A stretch of 64,000 nucleotides of DNA, taken from the NCBI GenBank assembly GCA_947175545.1, contig CAMWNI010000001.1, positions 434,001-498,000 on the forward strand. Direction: 5' to 3'. This stretch comes from an uncultured Porphyromonadaceae bacterium (lineage in GTDB: Bacteria > Bacteroidota > Bacteroidia > Bacteroidales > Muribaculaceae). This document shows positions 28,863 through 37,133 of this stretch, one piece after another. The notes under the pieces are model-generated. The model worked only from the letters and a program-made list of their open reading frames with translations. It did not search any database and had not been told where the DNA came from. Both the position numbers and the translations under genes were made by a program. Positions within the stretch are counted from its first letter, which is position 1; every line of letters begins with the position of its first letter.

Positions 28863-29102
28863 TTGGAAATATTAGGTAGGCAACCTCATTTTAAGTGCTA
28901 CTGATGTTACATCATTATGCTGTTTCGCAAATTCCATCGACTATTGAATATGTATTAGAATTCAATAATCGGAAATGACCCCAATATAGACAGCTATCGT
29001 GCGGGATATTGATAAAGCCATCAAAACAACTAACTAAATTAGAACGCCCAATCTGAAATTCTATTCTCAGGGAGTTATCTCATCTGTGCTTGATGACAAT
29101 GA
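28863..29102. other. Gap with no intact gene; probable gene remnants
   Basis: One frame (about 28997-29115) reads coding-like for short stretches (DIDKAIKTTN, then NLKFYSQGVISSVLDDNERI) but is cut by two stops and was not identified. No promoter, RNA gene or repeat was recognised. The junction with the downstream glycosyltransferase fragment lies near 29100. Confidence 0.4.
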
Positions 29103-29852
29103 ACGAATCCGGTAGCTCAAGAACGGCTGAATAACATTTTAGCGACGTTAGCATACTATAATAAGTATACAACTTGCCCTCTTATACTGTTGGAAGCAGA
29201 TAAGGAGTCGAAGTTGAGTACTATCTTAGAACAGCGATTTCCTGCACTAAAGTATGCGTTTGTTTTCGATGATAATCCTATTTTTCATCGAACTCATTAT
29301 ATCAATGAAGAGTTCAGAATTGTGGATACTCAGAATGCTGCGGTAATAGATTCTGATGTCGTTGTGCCTATTGAGCAACTAAAGGAAGCTAACAAAAGGC
29401 TAACCGATAAGGAAAATGTTATAGTTTACCCTTATGATGGAAGATTTGTTGGTCATGATGCGTATTTCTCAGATAAATTTAGAGAAACAATAGACCCGGA
29501 AATCTTTGATACCGTAGACGGGAACCAGTATTTGATGTTCGGTTTTATATCTGTTGGCGGTGCATTCCTTGTGAATGTGAATCGATATCGTAGATTCGGG
29601 TGGGAAAACGAGTATTTTCCCGGATGGGGGCCAGAGGACTTTGAACGCGAACATAGGCTTGATATTCTCGGACATAAACCTCAACGAATAGATGGGAAAA
29701 TACACCATCTCCATCATCCCAGAGGTATAAACAGTTCCAACTCATATGAACCTCTAATCATAACCACAAAGAAGGAATACTGCAAAGTATGCTCTATGCT
29801 ACCGGATGAGCTAAAGACATATGTCTCTTCCTGGCCCTGGCTTGATCATTAA
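29103..29852 (+). pseudogene. Glycosyltransferase fragment (galactosyltransferase C-terminal type), 5' end lost
   Basis: The frame is open from a TGA at 29100-29102 to 29852. Residues encoded before any usable start (QERLNNILATLAYYN, TCPLILLEAD) already look like a GT2-type domain, so the true N terminus is missing; the only upstream start-like codon is TTG at 29190, inside the domain. The C-terminal half has the family motif GGAFLVNVNRYRRFGWENEY followed by FPGWGPEDFE, which binds nucleotide sugar and metal. Such enzymes add sugars to surface polysaccharide. It is probably inactive because of truncation; expression as a fusion or from TTG cannot be excluded. It converges with the thioredoxin gene, with 3 nt between the stops. 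Confidence 0.6.
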
Positions 29853-29855
29853 ATT

Positions 29856-31376
29856 TTAGTTTGCAATTCTGCCCAAACATTGACGGTATATTCTTTCTCC
29901 CGGAAAAGAAGTGAAGGAGGAAGTAACGTTATGTTCGGAATCAAAAAATAAGTATGATGGGAAACCAATGAATTTATATTGCTCAATGAGGTCATTCATC
30001 GCCTCTTTGCTTATTCTTAATTGGATAAATCCAATTTGGGGAGCATCCTTTTCCCATTTTGCCATTGGGGACGATTCATCACATATGTAAACAAACGATA
30101 CATTGGAGTTTATAGATTCATTCTGAATATCCTCACATTGATATATGGCGGATTTACATGGGCCACACCATGTGTTCCATAAATCTATCACAACGGGAGA
30201 TCCCGGGTAATTCCTGTCAATAAATTCTTTTAGATTAAAAGGCTTGTTAACCAAGTCCAGAAGTTCGGGTTTTGCATGGTTCAAGTTTGCTCCTTTAGCG
30301 TTCCTGTTGAGAATAATTTTACACAAATCATTTTGAAGTTCGGTATTTATGTTTGTGATTTGTGTATCTGACAGCTGTTGTCCTGCTTCGATCTGCTGTA
30401 TATACGACATTGCAGCCAGCAGGTCCAACAGAAGCTGTGGCCGAGTTTGCATTGCTTGTGATAATTTCGAATCTATTTCAGTTTGCCACTTGTGAATAGA
30501 TAAGTCCCCAATTGGGGGCAATCCGCCTTCCGGATAACGTAAAATGGCATTAAATAAATCGCGCACAGGCATCATCGTAGTATTTTTTAGCAATACTTCA
30601 GGAGCATAGTTGATGCTGTCAAGGAAAGAGTAAGCCGCCATAGGGGGTTCCTCAACATCAAGGTTTGCCAAAATCTTCGCACCAAGAGTATATGTTAAAA
30701 CACATTGTGTCGCAAATCTAATTTTTAGATTGTTAAGCAGCCAATCGGCAGCTTCTTCTGGCACAGTATTATCTTTTAAGATGTTTTGCTGAAATTTAGG
30801 CCATATTTCTGTCATCTTATAATCATTTACAGCTTCCCATCCTTTTTGATATAGAGATATGTCTTCAGGTACAAACATAAATGGATTGCATGAAAGTGCA
30901 GCTTCAGAAATAGAGGAAGTTGTCATCCATTTATTCATGTCCATATATGGATAGTGAACACCCCGTATTGTTCCGGATTGATCAATATAAATAATTATGC
31001 CCATTGGAGATTCCTGACTCATCAATATAGGGGTCCCTCCAATAAAGTGGCCATCATTATAAACTCTGATTCCACCTATGTTTTCTAATATTTCGGTTGG
31101 CACCTCTGCATGAAAAATATACCCATCTCGCTCCAATAATGTTAGTTTTTCTTGCTCGGTTTTTGCAAAAATGGGTAGCGTGACTGCATAGATGTCAATT
31201 TGATCCAAAATGCTATCTGTATTAACAACGCAATTCTCATCATCTAAAACGATGGCTCGCACCCCAATTTTAGCCAAGCCAAGATGTACGTAGTCGCTTT
31301 CCTTTGAATTCGCGATAAATGATAATGTGCCAATAAATTGCACTAATATACTAATAAGTATACTAACTTTTCTCAT
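29856..31376 (-). CDS. Exported thioredoxin-domain protein (TlpA-like)
   Basis: I place the start at the ATG at 31374-31376 (MRKVSILISILVQF), because it gives a normal signal peptide and a 23-nt leader from the predicted promoter; an upstream ATG at 31436 would put the promoter inside the gene. The 506-residue product has a long N-terminal region of unknown role and a C-terminal thioredoxin fold beginning about residue 365, with active site WCGPC and the cis-proline segment GFPSYLFF. It is probably a periplasmic thiol-disulfide oxidoreductase. It lies alone on the minus strand in the AT-rich segment. Confidence 0.78.
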   Translation of the reverse strand: MRKVSILISILVQFIGTLSFIANSKESDYVHLGLAKIGVRAIVLDDENCVVNTDSILDQIDIYAVTLPIFAKTEQEKLTLLERDGYIFHAEVPTEILENIGGIRVYNDGHFIGGTPILMSQESPMGIIIYIDQSGTIRGVHYPYMDMNKWMTTSSISEAALSCNPFMFVPEDISLYQKGWEAVNDYKMTEIWPKFQQNILKDNTVPEEAADWLLNNLKIRFATQCVLTYTLGAKILANLDVEEPPMAAYSFLDSINYAPEVLLKNTTMMPVRDLFNAILRYPEGGLPPIGDLSIHKWQTEIDSKLSQAMQTRPQLLLDLLAAMSYIQQIEAGQQLSDTQITNINTELQNDLCKIILNRNAKGANLNHAKPELLDLVNKPFNLKEFIDRNYPGSPVVIDLWNTWCGPCKSAIYQCEDIQNESINSNVSFVYICDESSPMAKWEKDAPQIGFIQLRISKEAMNDLIEQYKFIGFPSYLFFDSEHNVTSSFTSFPGERIYRQCLGRIAN

Positions 31377-31405
31377 GTTATATGATATATATTGAAATAT
31401 GGGCG

Positions 31406-31436
31406 TAAATATACAAAAAAACTGTGATATTTGCAA
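31406..31436 (-). promoter_or_regulatory. Promoter of the thioredoxin-domain gene
   Basis: On the minus strand, TTG (31434-31436), a 20-nt spacer and TATATTTA (31406-31413, one base off TAnnTTTG). It overlaps a hairpin-like inverted repeat (AACTGTGA ... TCACAGTT, about 31419-31446). Confidence 0.55.
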
Positions 31437-31935
31437 GTGTCACAGTTTTTTAGTCACTTTTAGACTTTTTTGAGAATGCTTGAGAACGTTTTAGCGCGTT
31501 TTTTTAGAGTATTCAGGGTTTGATATTATATGTGGCAGCTTTAATCTTCGCAATGATTACATCAAATAGATTCCTCACTTGTTTCTGGCTCATCAGATAT
31601 ATCATATCTACAAAGTAACTAAATAAAAGTATGTTCTCAAAAGATAAATGTCTGTATTTTTTCATTTTGATACACATATAACAATATTTCTCTTATAAAT
31701 CATTAAGGTTGTGGCAATTCAATGAAACTGAAATTTCGTTGTTTGATAGCCTCTCTGTTCGATGCCGACATGAGCCGACATGAGGCTTTTCTGCGGCGCG
31801 AAATGAGTTAAAATTGTTCGTTTTTGGGCCTGAAAGGCCACTTTTTTTATCAAATACTTTCGTATGTCATGGATTTTTCGTTACTTTGCACCGATTTTAA
31901 TCTGAATAACCATTCATTTACTAAAAAATTTAATT
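31437..31935. other. Gene-free 499-nt region before acpP
   Basis: No gene or RNA was recognised. A tandem 10-bp repeat GCCGACATGA lies at 31764-31783. The last 60 nt contain the acpP promoter. The shift from AT-rich accessory DNA to conserved housekeeping genes happens here, so a segment boundary may be nearby. Confidence 0.5.
31881..31888 (+). promoter_or_regulatory. -7 element of the acpP-fabF promoter
   Basis: TTACTTTG is one base off TAnnTTTG and is 47 nt upstream of the acpP start. The expected -33 position reads CTTT, so the -33 element is weak. Confidence 0.5.
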
Positions 31936-32172
31936 ATGTCTGAAATTGCAGATCGCGTAAAAGCTATCATCGTTGACAAACTCGCAGTCGATGAGAACGA
32001 AGTAACTCCCGAAGCATCTTTCACCACCGACCTCGGTGCTGACAGCCTTGACACCGTTGAGCTTATCATGGAGCTTGAGAAGGAATTCGAAATCTCAATT
32101 CCCGAAGATGACGCTCAGAAGATCCAGACTGTAGGTGACGCTATCGCTTACATCGAAAACGTTAAGGGCTAA
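31936..32172 (+). CDS. acpP: Acyl carrier protein
   Basis: The 78-residue acidic protein carries the phosphopantetheine attachment serine in GADSLD (S37) and the usual four-helix pattern ([19 protein letters not shown]). It shuttles fatty-acid intermediates in type II fatty acid synthesis. fabF follows after 77 nt, the normal Bacteroidetes order. Confidence 0.98.
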   Translation: MSEIADRVKAIIVDKLAVDENEVTPEASFTTDLGADSLDTVELIMELEKEFEISIPEDDAQKIQTVGDAIAYIENVKG

Positions 32173-32249
32173 TCCCTGTTTCTGACGTTTTTTAACTTCA
32201 TCCTGACCTTTCTCCTCACCCCATTTTTTTCAACCACTTAGACTATTAG

Positions 32250-33515
32250 ATGGAACTTAAAAGAGTCGTAGTTACCGGACTGGGAGCAATCACTCCCCTT
32301 GGCAATGACGTTGAATCGACCTGGGCTGCCGCTGTTGAAGGCAAGAGCGGTGCTGCCCCTATTACTCATTTCGACGCCTCGAAGTTCAAAACGCAGTTTG
32401 CCTGCGAAGTTAAGAACTTCAATGCCGCTGACCATTTTGACCGCAAGAAAGTTCGTCAGTTGGACCTCTATGCCCAGTATGCCCTCGTGGCAGCCCGTCA
32501 GGCAGTTGCCGACGCCGATCTTACCAACGAGAATATCGATAAAAACCGCGTTGGCGTAATCGTCGCTGCCGGAATCGGCGGCCTGCATACCTTCGAGGAA
32601 GAGGCCGGCTATTTCGCCCTCCACGGCGAAGAGATGGGTCCCAAGTATAACCCCTTCTTCATCCCCAAGATGATTGCCGACATCGCGTCAGGCCACATCT
32701 CGATGGAGTACGGATTTCACGGTCCGAACTACGGTACAGTCAGTGCCTGCGCCTCATCAAACAACTCAATCATTGATGCGTTCAACCTGATTCGTCTGGG
32801 CAAAGCCGATGCGATTATCACCGGTGGCGCAGAAGCGGCAATCTTCCCGGCTGGCGTTGGCGGCTTCAACTCAATGCACGCCCTCTCGACCCGCAATGAC
32901 GATCCGCAGGGCGCAAGCCGTCCGTTCAGCGCAAGCCGTGACGGCTTCGTAATGGGCGAGGGTTCTGCCGTTCTCATTCTTGAGGAACTCGAACATGCTA
33001 AGGCTCGTGGTGCGAAAATTTACGCTGAAGTTGTTGGTGGCGGCATGAGCGCCGACGCTCACCATCTGACCGCTACCCATCCTGAAGGACTCGGTGCCAT
33101 GCTCTCGATGCGCAACGCCCTTGAGGATGCCAACATGAAGCCTGAAGATATTGACTACATCAACGCTCACGGCACCTCGACCCCTGTCGGTGACGTCAGC
33201 GAAATCAAGGCAATCTGCGGCGTGTTCGGCGATTCAGTCAAGAATATCAACATCAGCTCGACCAAATCAATGACCGGCCACCTGCTCGGTGCAACCGGCG
33301 CTCTTGAAGCAATTTTCAGCATCAAGGCTGTTGAGGAAGGTATCATTCCGCCGACAATCAACCACGCTGCTGACGATGTTGAACCCAACATCCCTGAAGA
33401 CCTTAACCTTACATTCAATTTCGCCCAGAAACGCCCCGTTCGCGCCGCTCTGAGCAATGTGTTCGGTTTCGGTGGTCATAACGCTACTATCATCGTCAAG
33501 AAGTATCAGGAGTGA
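32250..33515 (+). CDS. fabF: Beta-ketoacyl-ACP synthase II
   Basis: The 421-residue protein shows the condensing-enzyme catalytic set: C167 in VSACASSN, H307 in NAHGTSTP, K339 in SSTKSM and H344 in TGHLLGATG. It elongates acyl-ACP with malonyl-ACP in the cytosol. It is paired with acpP upstream. In many Bacteroidetes rnc follows fabF; here a terminator and an unrelated SBF transporter follow instead. Confidence 0.98.
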   Translation: MELKRVVVTGLGAITPLGNDVESTWAAAVEGKSGAAPITHFDASKFKTQFACEVKNFNAADHFDRKKVRQLDLYAQYALVAARQAVADADLTNENIDKNRVGVIVAAGIGGLHTFEEEAGYFALHGEEMGPKYNPFFIPKMIADIASGHISMEYGFHGPNYGTVSACASSNNSIIDAFNLIRLGKADAIITGGAEAAIFPAGVGGFNSMHALSTRNDDPQGASRPFSASRDGFVMGEGSAVLILEELEHAKARGAKIYAEVVGGGMSADAHHLTATHPEGLGAMLSMRNALEDANMKPEDIDYINAHGTSTPVGDVSEIKAICGVFGDSVKNINISSTKSMTGHLLGATGALEAIFSIKAVEEGIIPPTINHAADDVEPNIPEDLNLTFNFAQKRPVRAALSNVFGFGGHNATIIVKKYQE

Positions 33516-33546
33516 TTCTGCTCCGCAGCTTTTGACAATAAAGAAT

Positions 33547-33585
33547 AAAGACGCGGGATTTAATGCCCGCGTCTTTGATTTTTCA
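33547..33585 (+). terminator. Terminator after fabF
   Basis: AAAGACGCGGG (33547-33557) pairs exactly with CCCGCGTCTTT (33566-33576), followed by a T-rich run. Confidence 0.88.
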
Positions 33586-33617
33586 ATCGGTTTTTTACTT
33601 CTTTTTATCGCATACAG

Positions 33618-34451
33618 ATGAATTCTGTTCTCATCGTTCTTCCGATTCTTATTATTCTGATGTTTGATCTTGGCCTCGGGCTGAGAGTTGATAACTTCGG
33701 ATTGATTTTCAAGCGTCCGCGCGCTTTGTTGACCGGACTGCTCGGCCAGATTGTCTTGCTTCCGTCGCTTGCTTTCACGCTTGCCACATTTTTCGGATTG
33801 AAGGACTATCTCTTTGTCGGACTCCTCCTGATTGCGTGTTGTCCCGGCGGCAGCTCCAGTAATGTTTTTACGGGAATCGCCAAGGGCGATGTTGCACTCT
33901 CTGTCTCGCTGACGGCTTTCAGCTCCATTATAACGATGATTACCCTCCCGTTGTTGATGGGAGCGAGTGTCGAACTTCCGTTGACTAATCTCGTTGTGCA
34001 GAACCTTGTGCTGGTGTTGGTGCCGATTATTCTCGGCATGATGCTTCGCGTTTTTCGCCCGTCGCTGTCTGCCAAGCTCCATAAGGTCATTGGCCGCGTT
34101 GCCTTTCCGGCTCTGATGCTCCTGGCTGTCATCTTTTTTGTTGTTAACCGTGACATTATCTCGGTTTACTTCGGTCAGCTGTTTACCGTTGTAACCTGTC
34201 TGGTTCTCGGCGGCATGCTTTGTGGCGCAGCGCTCAGTGTGATTGCCCGCCTGAACCATCGCGAGCGTCGGACTCTTGTGATTGAGGTCGGCATGCAGAA
34301 CGCTGCTCAGGCTATGGCGTTGGCGGCTTCGCCGTTTGTCTTCAATCAGCCTGAACTGGCTATTCCGGCAACAATTTATGCCTTGATGATGAACGTCATT
34401 CTGCTGATCTACGTTGGCGTTGTCAAACGGGTTAATCCCGGTAAAATTTAG
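33618..34451 (+). CDS. Bile acid:sodium symporter (SBF) family membrane protein
   Basis: The 277-residue, very hydrophobic protein has about eight membrane segments and the SBF motif ACCPGGSSSNVFT near residue 75, followed by GDVALSVSLTAFSS; a second conserved stretch is EVGMQNAAQAMALA. The family moves organic anions such as bile acids or keto acids with sodium; in a gut bacterium bile-acid transport is tempting but not shown. The start ATG lies 33 nt after the fabF terminator. The DUF2851 gene starts 8 nt after its stop. Confidence 0.88.
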   Translation: MNSVLIVLPILIILMFDLGLGLRVDNFGLIFKRPRALLTGLLGQIVLLPSLAFTLATFFGLKDYLFVGLLLIACCPGGSSSNVFTGIAKGDVALSVSLTAFSSIITMITLPLLMGASVELPLTNLVVQNLVLVLVPIILGMMLRVFRPSLSAKLHKVIGRVAFPALMLLAVIFFVVNRDIISVYFGQLFTVVTCLVLGGMLCGAALSVIARLNHRERRTLVIEVGMQNAAQAMALAASPFVFNQPELAIPATIYALMMNVILLIYVGVVKRVNPGKI

Positions 34452-34458
34452 GACGCGG

Positions 34459-35739
34459 ATGGAGGAGCTGATGCAGTATGTCTGGCATCATCGCCTCTGG
34501 CTTGCCGGAGACCTGCGCACGGTCGACGGCGAGACCGTCGCGGTGATCGATGTCGGTCAGCTCAACCGAGATGCCGGCCCCGATTTTTTTAACGCTAAAG
34601 TGCGTATCGGCGACCGCTTTTGGTGCGGTAATGTCGAAATTCATACGCGTGCGAGCGACTGGTATCGCCACGGACACCAGGACAACCGCGCCTACGATTC
34701 AGTTATTCTCCATGTTGTCGAGGTCAATGACTGTCGGGTCTCGCGCCCTGACGGCCATGTTATCCCTCAGATTGTTTTGCCGACGGCTCGCGATTTCGCC
34801 GAGCGTTACGGACGGTTTGTCAACAACTCGGCCAATCAGCTTGCATGTGTCGGCTCGATCAATGGATTGCCGCCCGTCCTTGTGCGCAGTTGGCTTGATT
34901 CGCTCGCGTTTGAGCGCTTACATACGAAGGCCGACGCCGTTGACGAGCGCCTGCAACGCTGCAACGGCGATTGGGAACAAGCCACTTTTATTACGCTTGC
35001 TCGTGCGATGGGTGCCGGAATCAATGGCGATGCGTTCGAACGCGTCGCAGCCTCACTGCCGTTGCGCCTGCTTCACAAACATTCTGACTCGCTTTTGACC
35101 CTCGAGGCTTTCTTGTTCGGGCAGGCGGGGTTGCTCGAGGCTCCTGGAGCCGACGGATATGTTGAACATCTTCGGCGCGAATATGCTTTTTTGTGTAATA
35201 AGTTTGGTCTGAAGCCGCTTGAGCATCTCGGCTGGCGCATGAGCCGCATGCGTCCCGCCTCGTTCCCTCACAGACGCCTGGCTGCGCTGGCCGCAATGAC
35301 CTACGGCGGATTTTCTTTGCTGCGACGGATTCTTGATGTTGATAATGAGAGCCGCGCACGTGAGCTTTTTGACGTGACTTTGTGTGGCTACTGGGTTGAC
35401 CATTTCAATTTTGCAGCTCCGACGCCTTCGCTGAGGCCTGTTGCCCTCGGACGCGGAACGGTTGATATGCTCGTGATTAACGTCGTCGTGCCTCTGATGA
35501 TGGCTTACGGGCGCCACACGGGTGACGACTCGCTTCAGGATCGTGCCGTTGACCTGCTTGAACATCTACCTGGCGAGAATAATCGGTTTATCCGTCATTT
35601 TGTTGACGCAGGAATTGCATGTCCGAACGCGCTGATTTCGCAGGCGATGATTCATCTTCATCGCCAGTATTGCGATGTGCGCAAGTGTCTTTACTGCCGA
35701 ATCGGCCACCGTCTGCTGGCTGCACAGGCTCGACCGTAA
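34459..35739 (+). CDS. DUF2851-family protein
   Basis: I use the ATG at 34459 (MEELMQYVWHHRLW) because it begins the conserved family start and lies just after the SBF gene; an earlier TTG at 34414 would overlap that gene. The 426-residue product contains the conserved N-terminal blocks DAGPDFFNAKV, GNVEIH and ILHVV, then a helical region. The C terminus has a cysteine cluster (CDVRKCLYC) that could bind metal. The family is widespread in Bacteroidetes and its function is not known. yraN begins 3 nt downstream, so SBF-DUF2851-yraN form an operon. Confidence 0.88.
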   Translation: MEELMQYVWHHRLWLAGDLRTVDGETVAVIDVGQLNRDAGPDFFNAKVRIGDRFWCGNVEIHTRASDWYRHGHQDNRAYDSVILHVVEVNDCRVSRPDGHVIPQIVLPTARDFAERYGRFVNNSANQLACVGSINGLPPVLVRSWLDSLAFERLHTKADAVDERLQRCNGDWEQATFITLARAMGAGINGDAFERVAASLPLRLLHKHSDSLLTLEAFLFGQAGLLEAPGADGYVEHLRREYAFLCNKFGLKPLEHLGWRMSRMRPASFPHRRLAALAAMTYGGFSLLRRILDVDNESRARELFDVTLCGYWVDHFNFAAPTPSLRPVALGRGTVDMLVINVVVPLMMAYGRHTGDDSLQDRAVDLLEHLPGENNRFIRHFVDAGIACPNALISQAMIHLHRQYCDVRKCLYCRIGHRLLAAQARP

Positions 35740-35742
35740 GCT

Positions 35743-36114
35743 ATGAGTACAAAGGATATAGGCAATGCTGGCGAGCGTGAGGCTGTCGAACTGCTGACCG
35801 GTAAGGGCTATGCAATTGTTGACCGTCAGGTCCGTATTGGAAATGTTGAGGTTGATATTTTGGCGCAATTTGCCAATCGGATTGTGTTTGTCGAAGTGAA
35901 AACGCGACGTGAGGACCATTTTGACGCAGATTTTTCAATAAATCGCGAAAAACTTTCCCGCCTTTCGCGGGCGGCTGACTCCTACGTGCGCATGAAGAAC
36001 CTCCCCCATGAGGCGCAGATTGACGCCGTGTTGGTCACAACTCACCCTGACGGTACATTGACTCTTACCCACCTTGAGGACATCGCCCTGCCTCCGCGCC
36101 GTTCCCGGCGATAA
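35743..36114 (+). CDS. yraN: YraN/UPF0102 family nuclease-like protein
   Basis: The 123-residue protein begins with GNAGEREAVELL and carries VDILAQFANRIVFVEVKTRR, the restriction-endonuclease-like pattern (E, then D..., then ExK) typical of UPF0102. The family is predicted to bind or process branched DNA; its cellular role is unsettled. It follows DUF2851 by 3 nt and ends at a bidirectional terminator facing tRNA-Thr. Confidence 0.93.
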   Translation: MSTKDIGNAGEREAVELLTGKGYAIVDRQVRIGNVEVDILAQFANRIVFVEVKTRREDHFDADFSINREKLSRLSRAADSYVRMKNLPHEAQIDAVLVTTHPDGTLTLTHLEDIALPPRRSRR

Positions 36115-36145
36115 AAAAACAGGCGGCTGGAGCCGTCTGTTTGTT
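36113..36145. terminator. Bidirectional terminator between yraN and tRNA-Thr
   Basis: AAACAGGCGGCT (36117-36128) pairs with AGCCGTCTGTTT (36131-36142) with one G-T pair. A-runs on the left and T-runs on the right serve both strands. Confidence 0.75.
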
Positions 36146-36150
36146 CATGA

Positions 36151-36222
36151 GCCACAACGGGGGTTCGAACCCCGGACCTTTTCGTTACGAATGAAATGCT
36201 CTACCGACTGAGCTATTGTGGC
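36151..36222 (-). tRNA. tRNA-Thr(CGT)
   Basis: The minus strand folds with acceptor GCCACAA/TTGTGGC, D-arm GCTC/GAGC, anticodon loop TTCGTAA (anticodon CGT) and T-arm CGGGG-TTCGAAC-CCCCG. One A-C mismatch closes the anticodon stem. CCA is not encoded. Confidence 0.92.
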
Positions 36223-36235
36223 GTCTTTGCGACTG

Positions 36236-36267
36236 CAAAGTTAGCAAAAATTCCTTCCCGAACCAAA
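36236..36267 (-). promoter_or_regulatory. Promoter of tRNA-Thr
   Basis: On the minus strand, TTTG (36264-36267), a 20-nt spacer and TAACTTTG (36236-36243) lie about 14 nt before the tRNA. Confidence 0.8.
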
Positions 36268-36293
36268 TCTTTTGCCAGAAAGTTCAATGCTAT

Positions 36294-37127
36294 TTATTTT
36301 TCAGCCTCGGTTTGCTCATTGTTCTGACGGGCCTGCTGGTCGCGGCTGACTTGAAGCTTGGCTTTCAGTTGCTCGAGGCGACGGCCGGAGGGAGCGATGG
36401 TCGAGAGGGCGCGGCTGAGACGCCAGGTGTCGGCAATCGCGTGGGTTTCTTTGGCCGAGAGCGTGACTGACGGTGCCTTTTTGCCGCCAACAAAGTCAAG
36501 ACGCAGTGGATTGCCGTCCATCTGCATAGCAAAGACTCCGAGAGTGTCAGCCTTGCCTGCGGCGAAGCGTACGCTTTCGCGGCTGAGGCTCGACTCCGGG
36601 TCGAATGGAACGGTGCCGGACGTAACCGTAATGCCGTCTGCCGTGAACGAAATGGCAGTATGTTTCGTAGTGCGGCCGGCGAGCGATGAAATAACGTAGA
36701 ATTCGCCGGAAGGACTGAGCCGGGCAATCGCTGTGTTGCGCTCGCGCCAGTTTGACGGTACGTCTTTATGAATCAGATAGGGTTCCAGCTGTTCTTCCGA
36801 ACGTTTGACCGAATGGAACATGCGAGAGAGAGAGTCGACATACTGTGAAGTCGCGGCCATCAGGGTTTGTAGCTCGATGATTTCCTGGGCTGTTTTGCGC
36901 TCCATGATGCGCGGACGCAGTTTGAGTGCGTTTCTTCCGGCTTCGACCTCATGAGGGTAGCGTGCTGAGAGTGTGTCGAGGAGTTCTGATGCGCGGTCGA
37001 AGTCGCCGCGGTCAAGTGCGGTCGAGGCCTCGGCCACAAGGCTGTCAGCCAGTTCGCGATCTTGATTGTTATTGCCGCAGGCGGCAAAGAGGAGCAAGAG
37101 GGGCAAAAGATGAATTATCGGTTTCAT
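36294..37127 (-). CDS. Lipoprotein of unknown function
   Basis: The 277-residue product has a lipoprotein signal with FAAC (Cys17). A short helical region (about 25-110, with DRGDFDRASELLDTLSARYP resembling one TPR-like pair) is followed by a mixed beta region and a charged C-terminal helix (KLQVSRDQQARQNNEQ). I do not recognise the family. The stop of the RelA-like gene lies 6 nt upstream, so the two are probably co-transcribed. Confidence 0.75.
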   Translation of the reverse strand: MKPIIHLLPLLLLFAACGNNNQDRELADSLVAEASTALDRGDFDRASELLDTLSARYPHEVEAGRNALKLRPRIMERKTAQEIIELQTLMAATSQYVDSLSRMFHSVKRSEEQLEPYLIHKDVPSNWRERNTAIARLSPSGEFYVISSLAGRTTKHTAISFTADGITVTSGTVPFDPESSLSRESVRFAAGKADTLGVFAMQMDGNPLRLDFVGGKKAPSVTLSAKETHAIADTWRLSRALSTIAPSGRRLEQLKAKLQVSRDQQARQNNEQTEAEK

Positions 37128-37133
37128 TTTTCT

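Larger units (their letters stand above)
24600..31900. other. AT-rich, partly decayed accessory segment
   Basis: Base composition falls visibly compared with the neighbours. As hand-counted samples, 30001-30060 has 22 G/C of 60, while 9001-9060 in the SusC gene has 31 of 60. The segment carries a receptor gene with two lesions, a WG-repeat gene, a 5'-truncated glycosyltransferase and a thioredoxin protein. It probably entered by transfer and is decaying. No integrase, transposase or direct-repeat boundaries were seen. Confidence 0.6.

Noticed and set aside
29190-29192. TTG as the true start of the glycosyltransferase
   Set aside because: The domain-like sequence already starts upstream of it in the same frame, so the start would cut the domain. 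Truncation is the simpler reading.
31764-31783. Tandem GCCGACATGA repeat as a CRISPR or regulatory array
   Set aside because: There are only two 10-bp copies without spacers, so it is not an array.
33267-34259. A 330-codon minus-strand frame opposite the fabF 3' end and SBF gene
   Set aside because: It crosses a terminator and the ends of two real genes, and its product is a low-complexity hydrophilic sequence.
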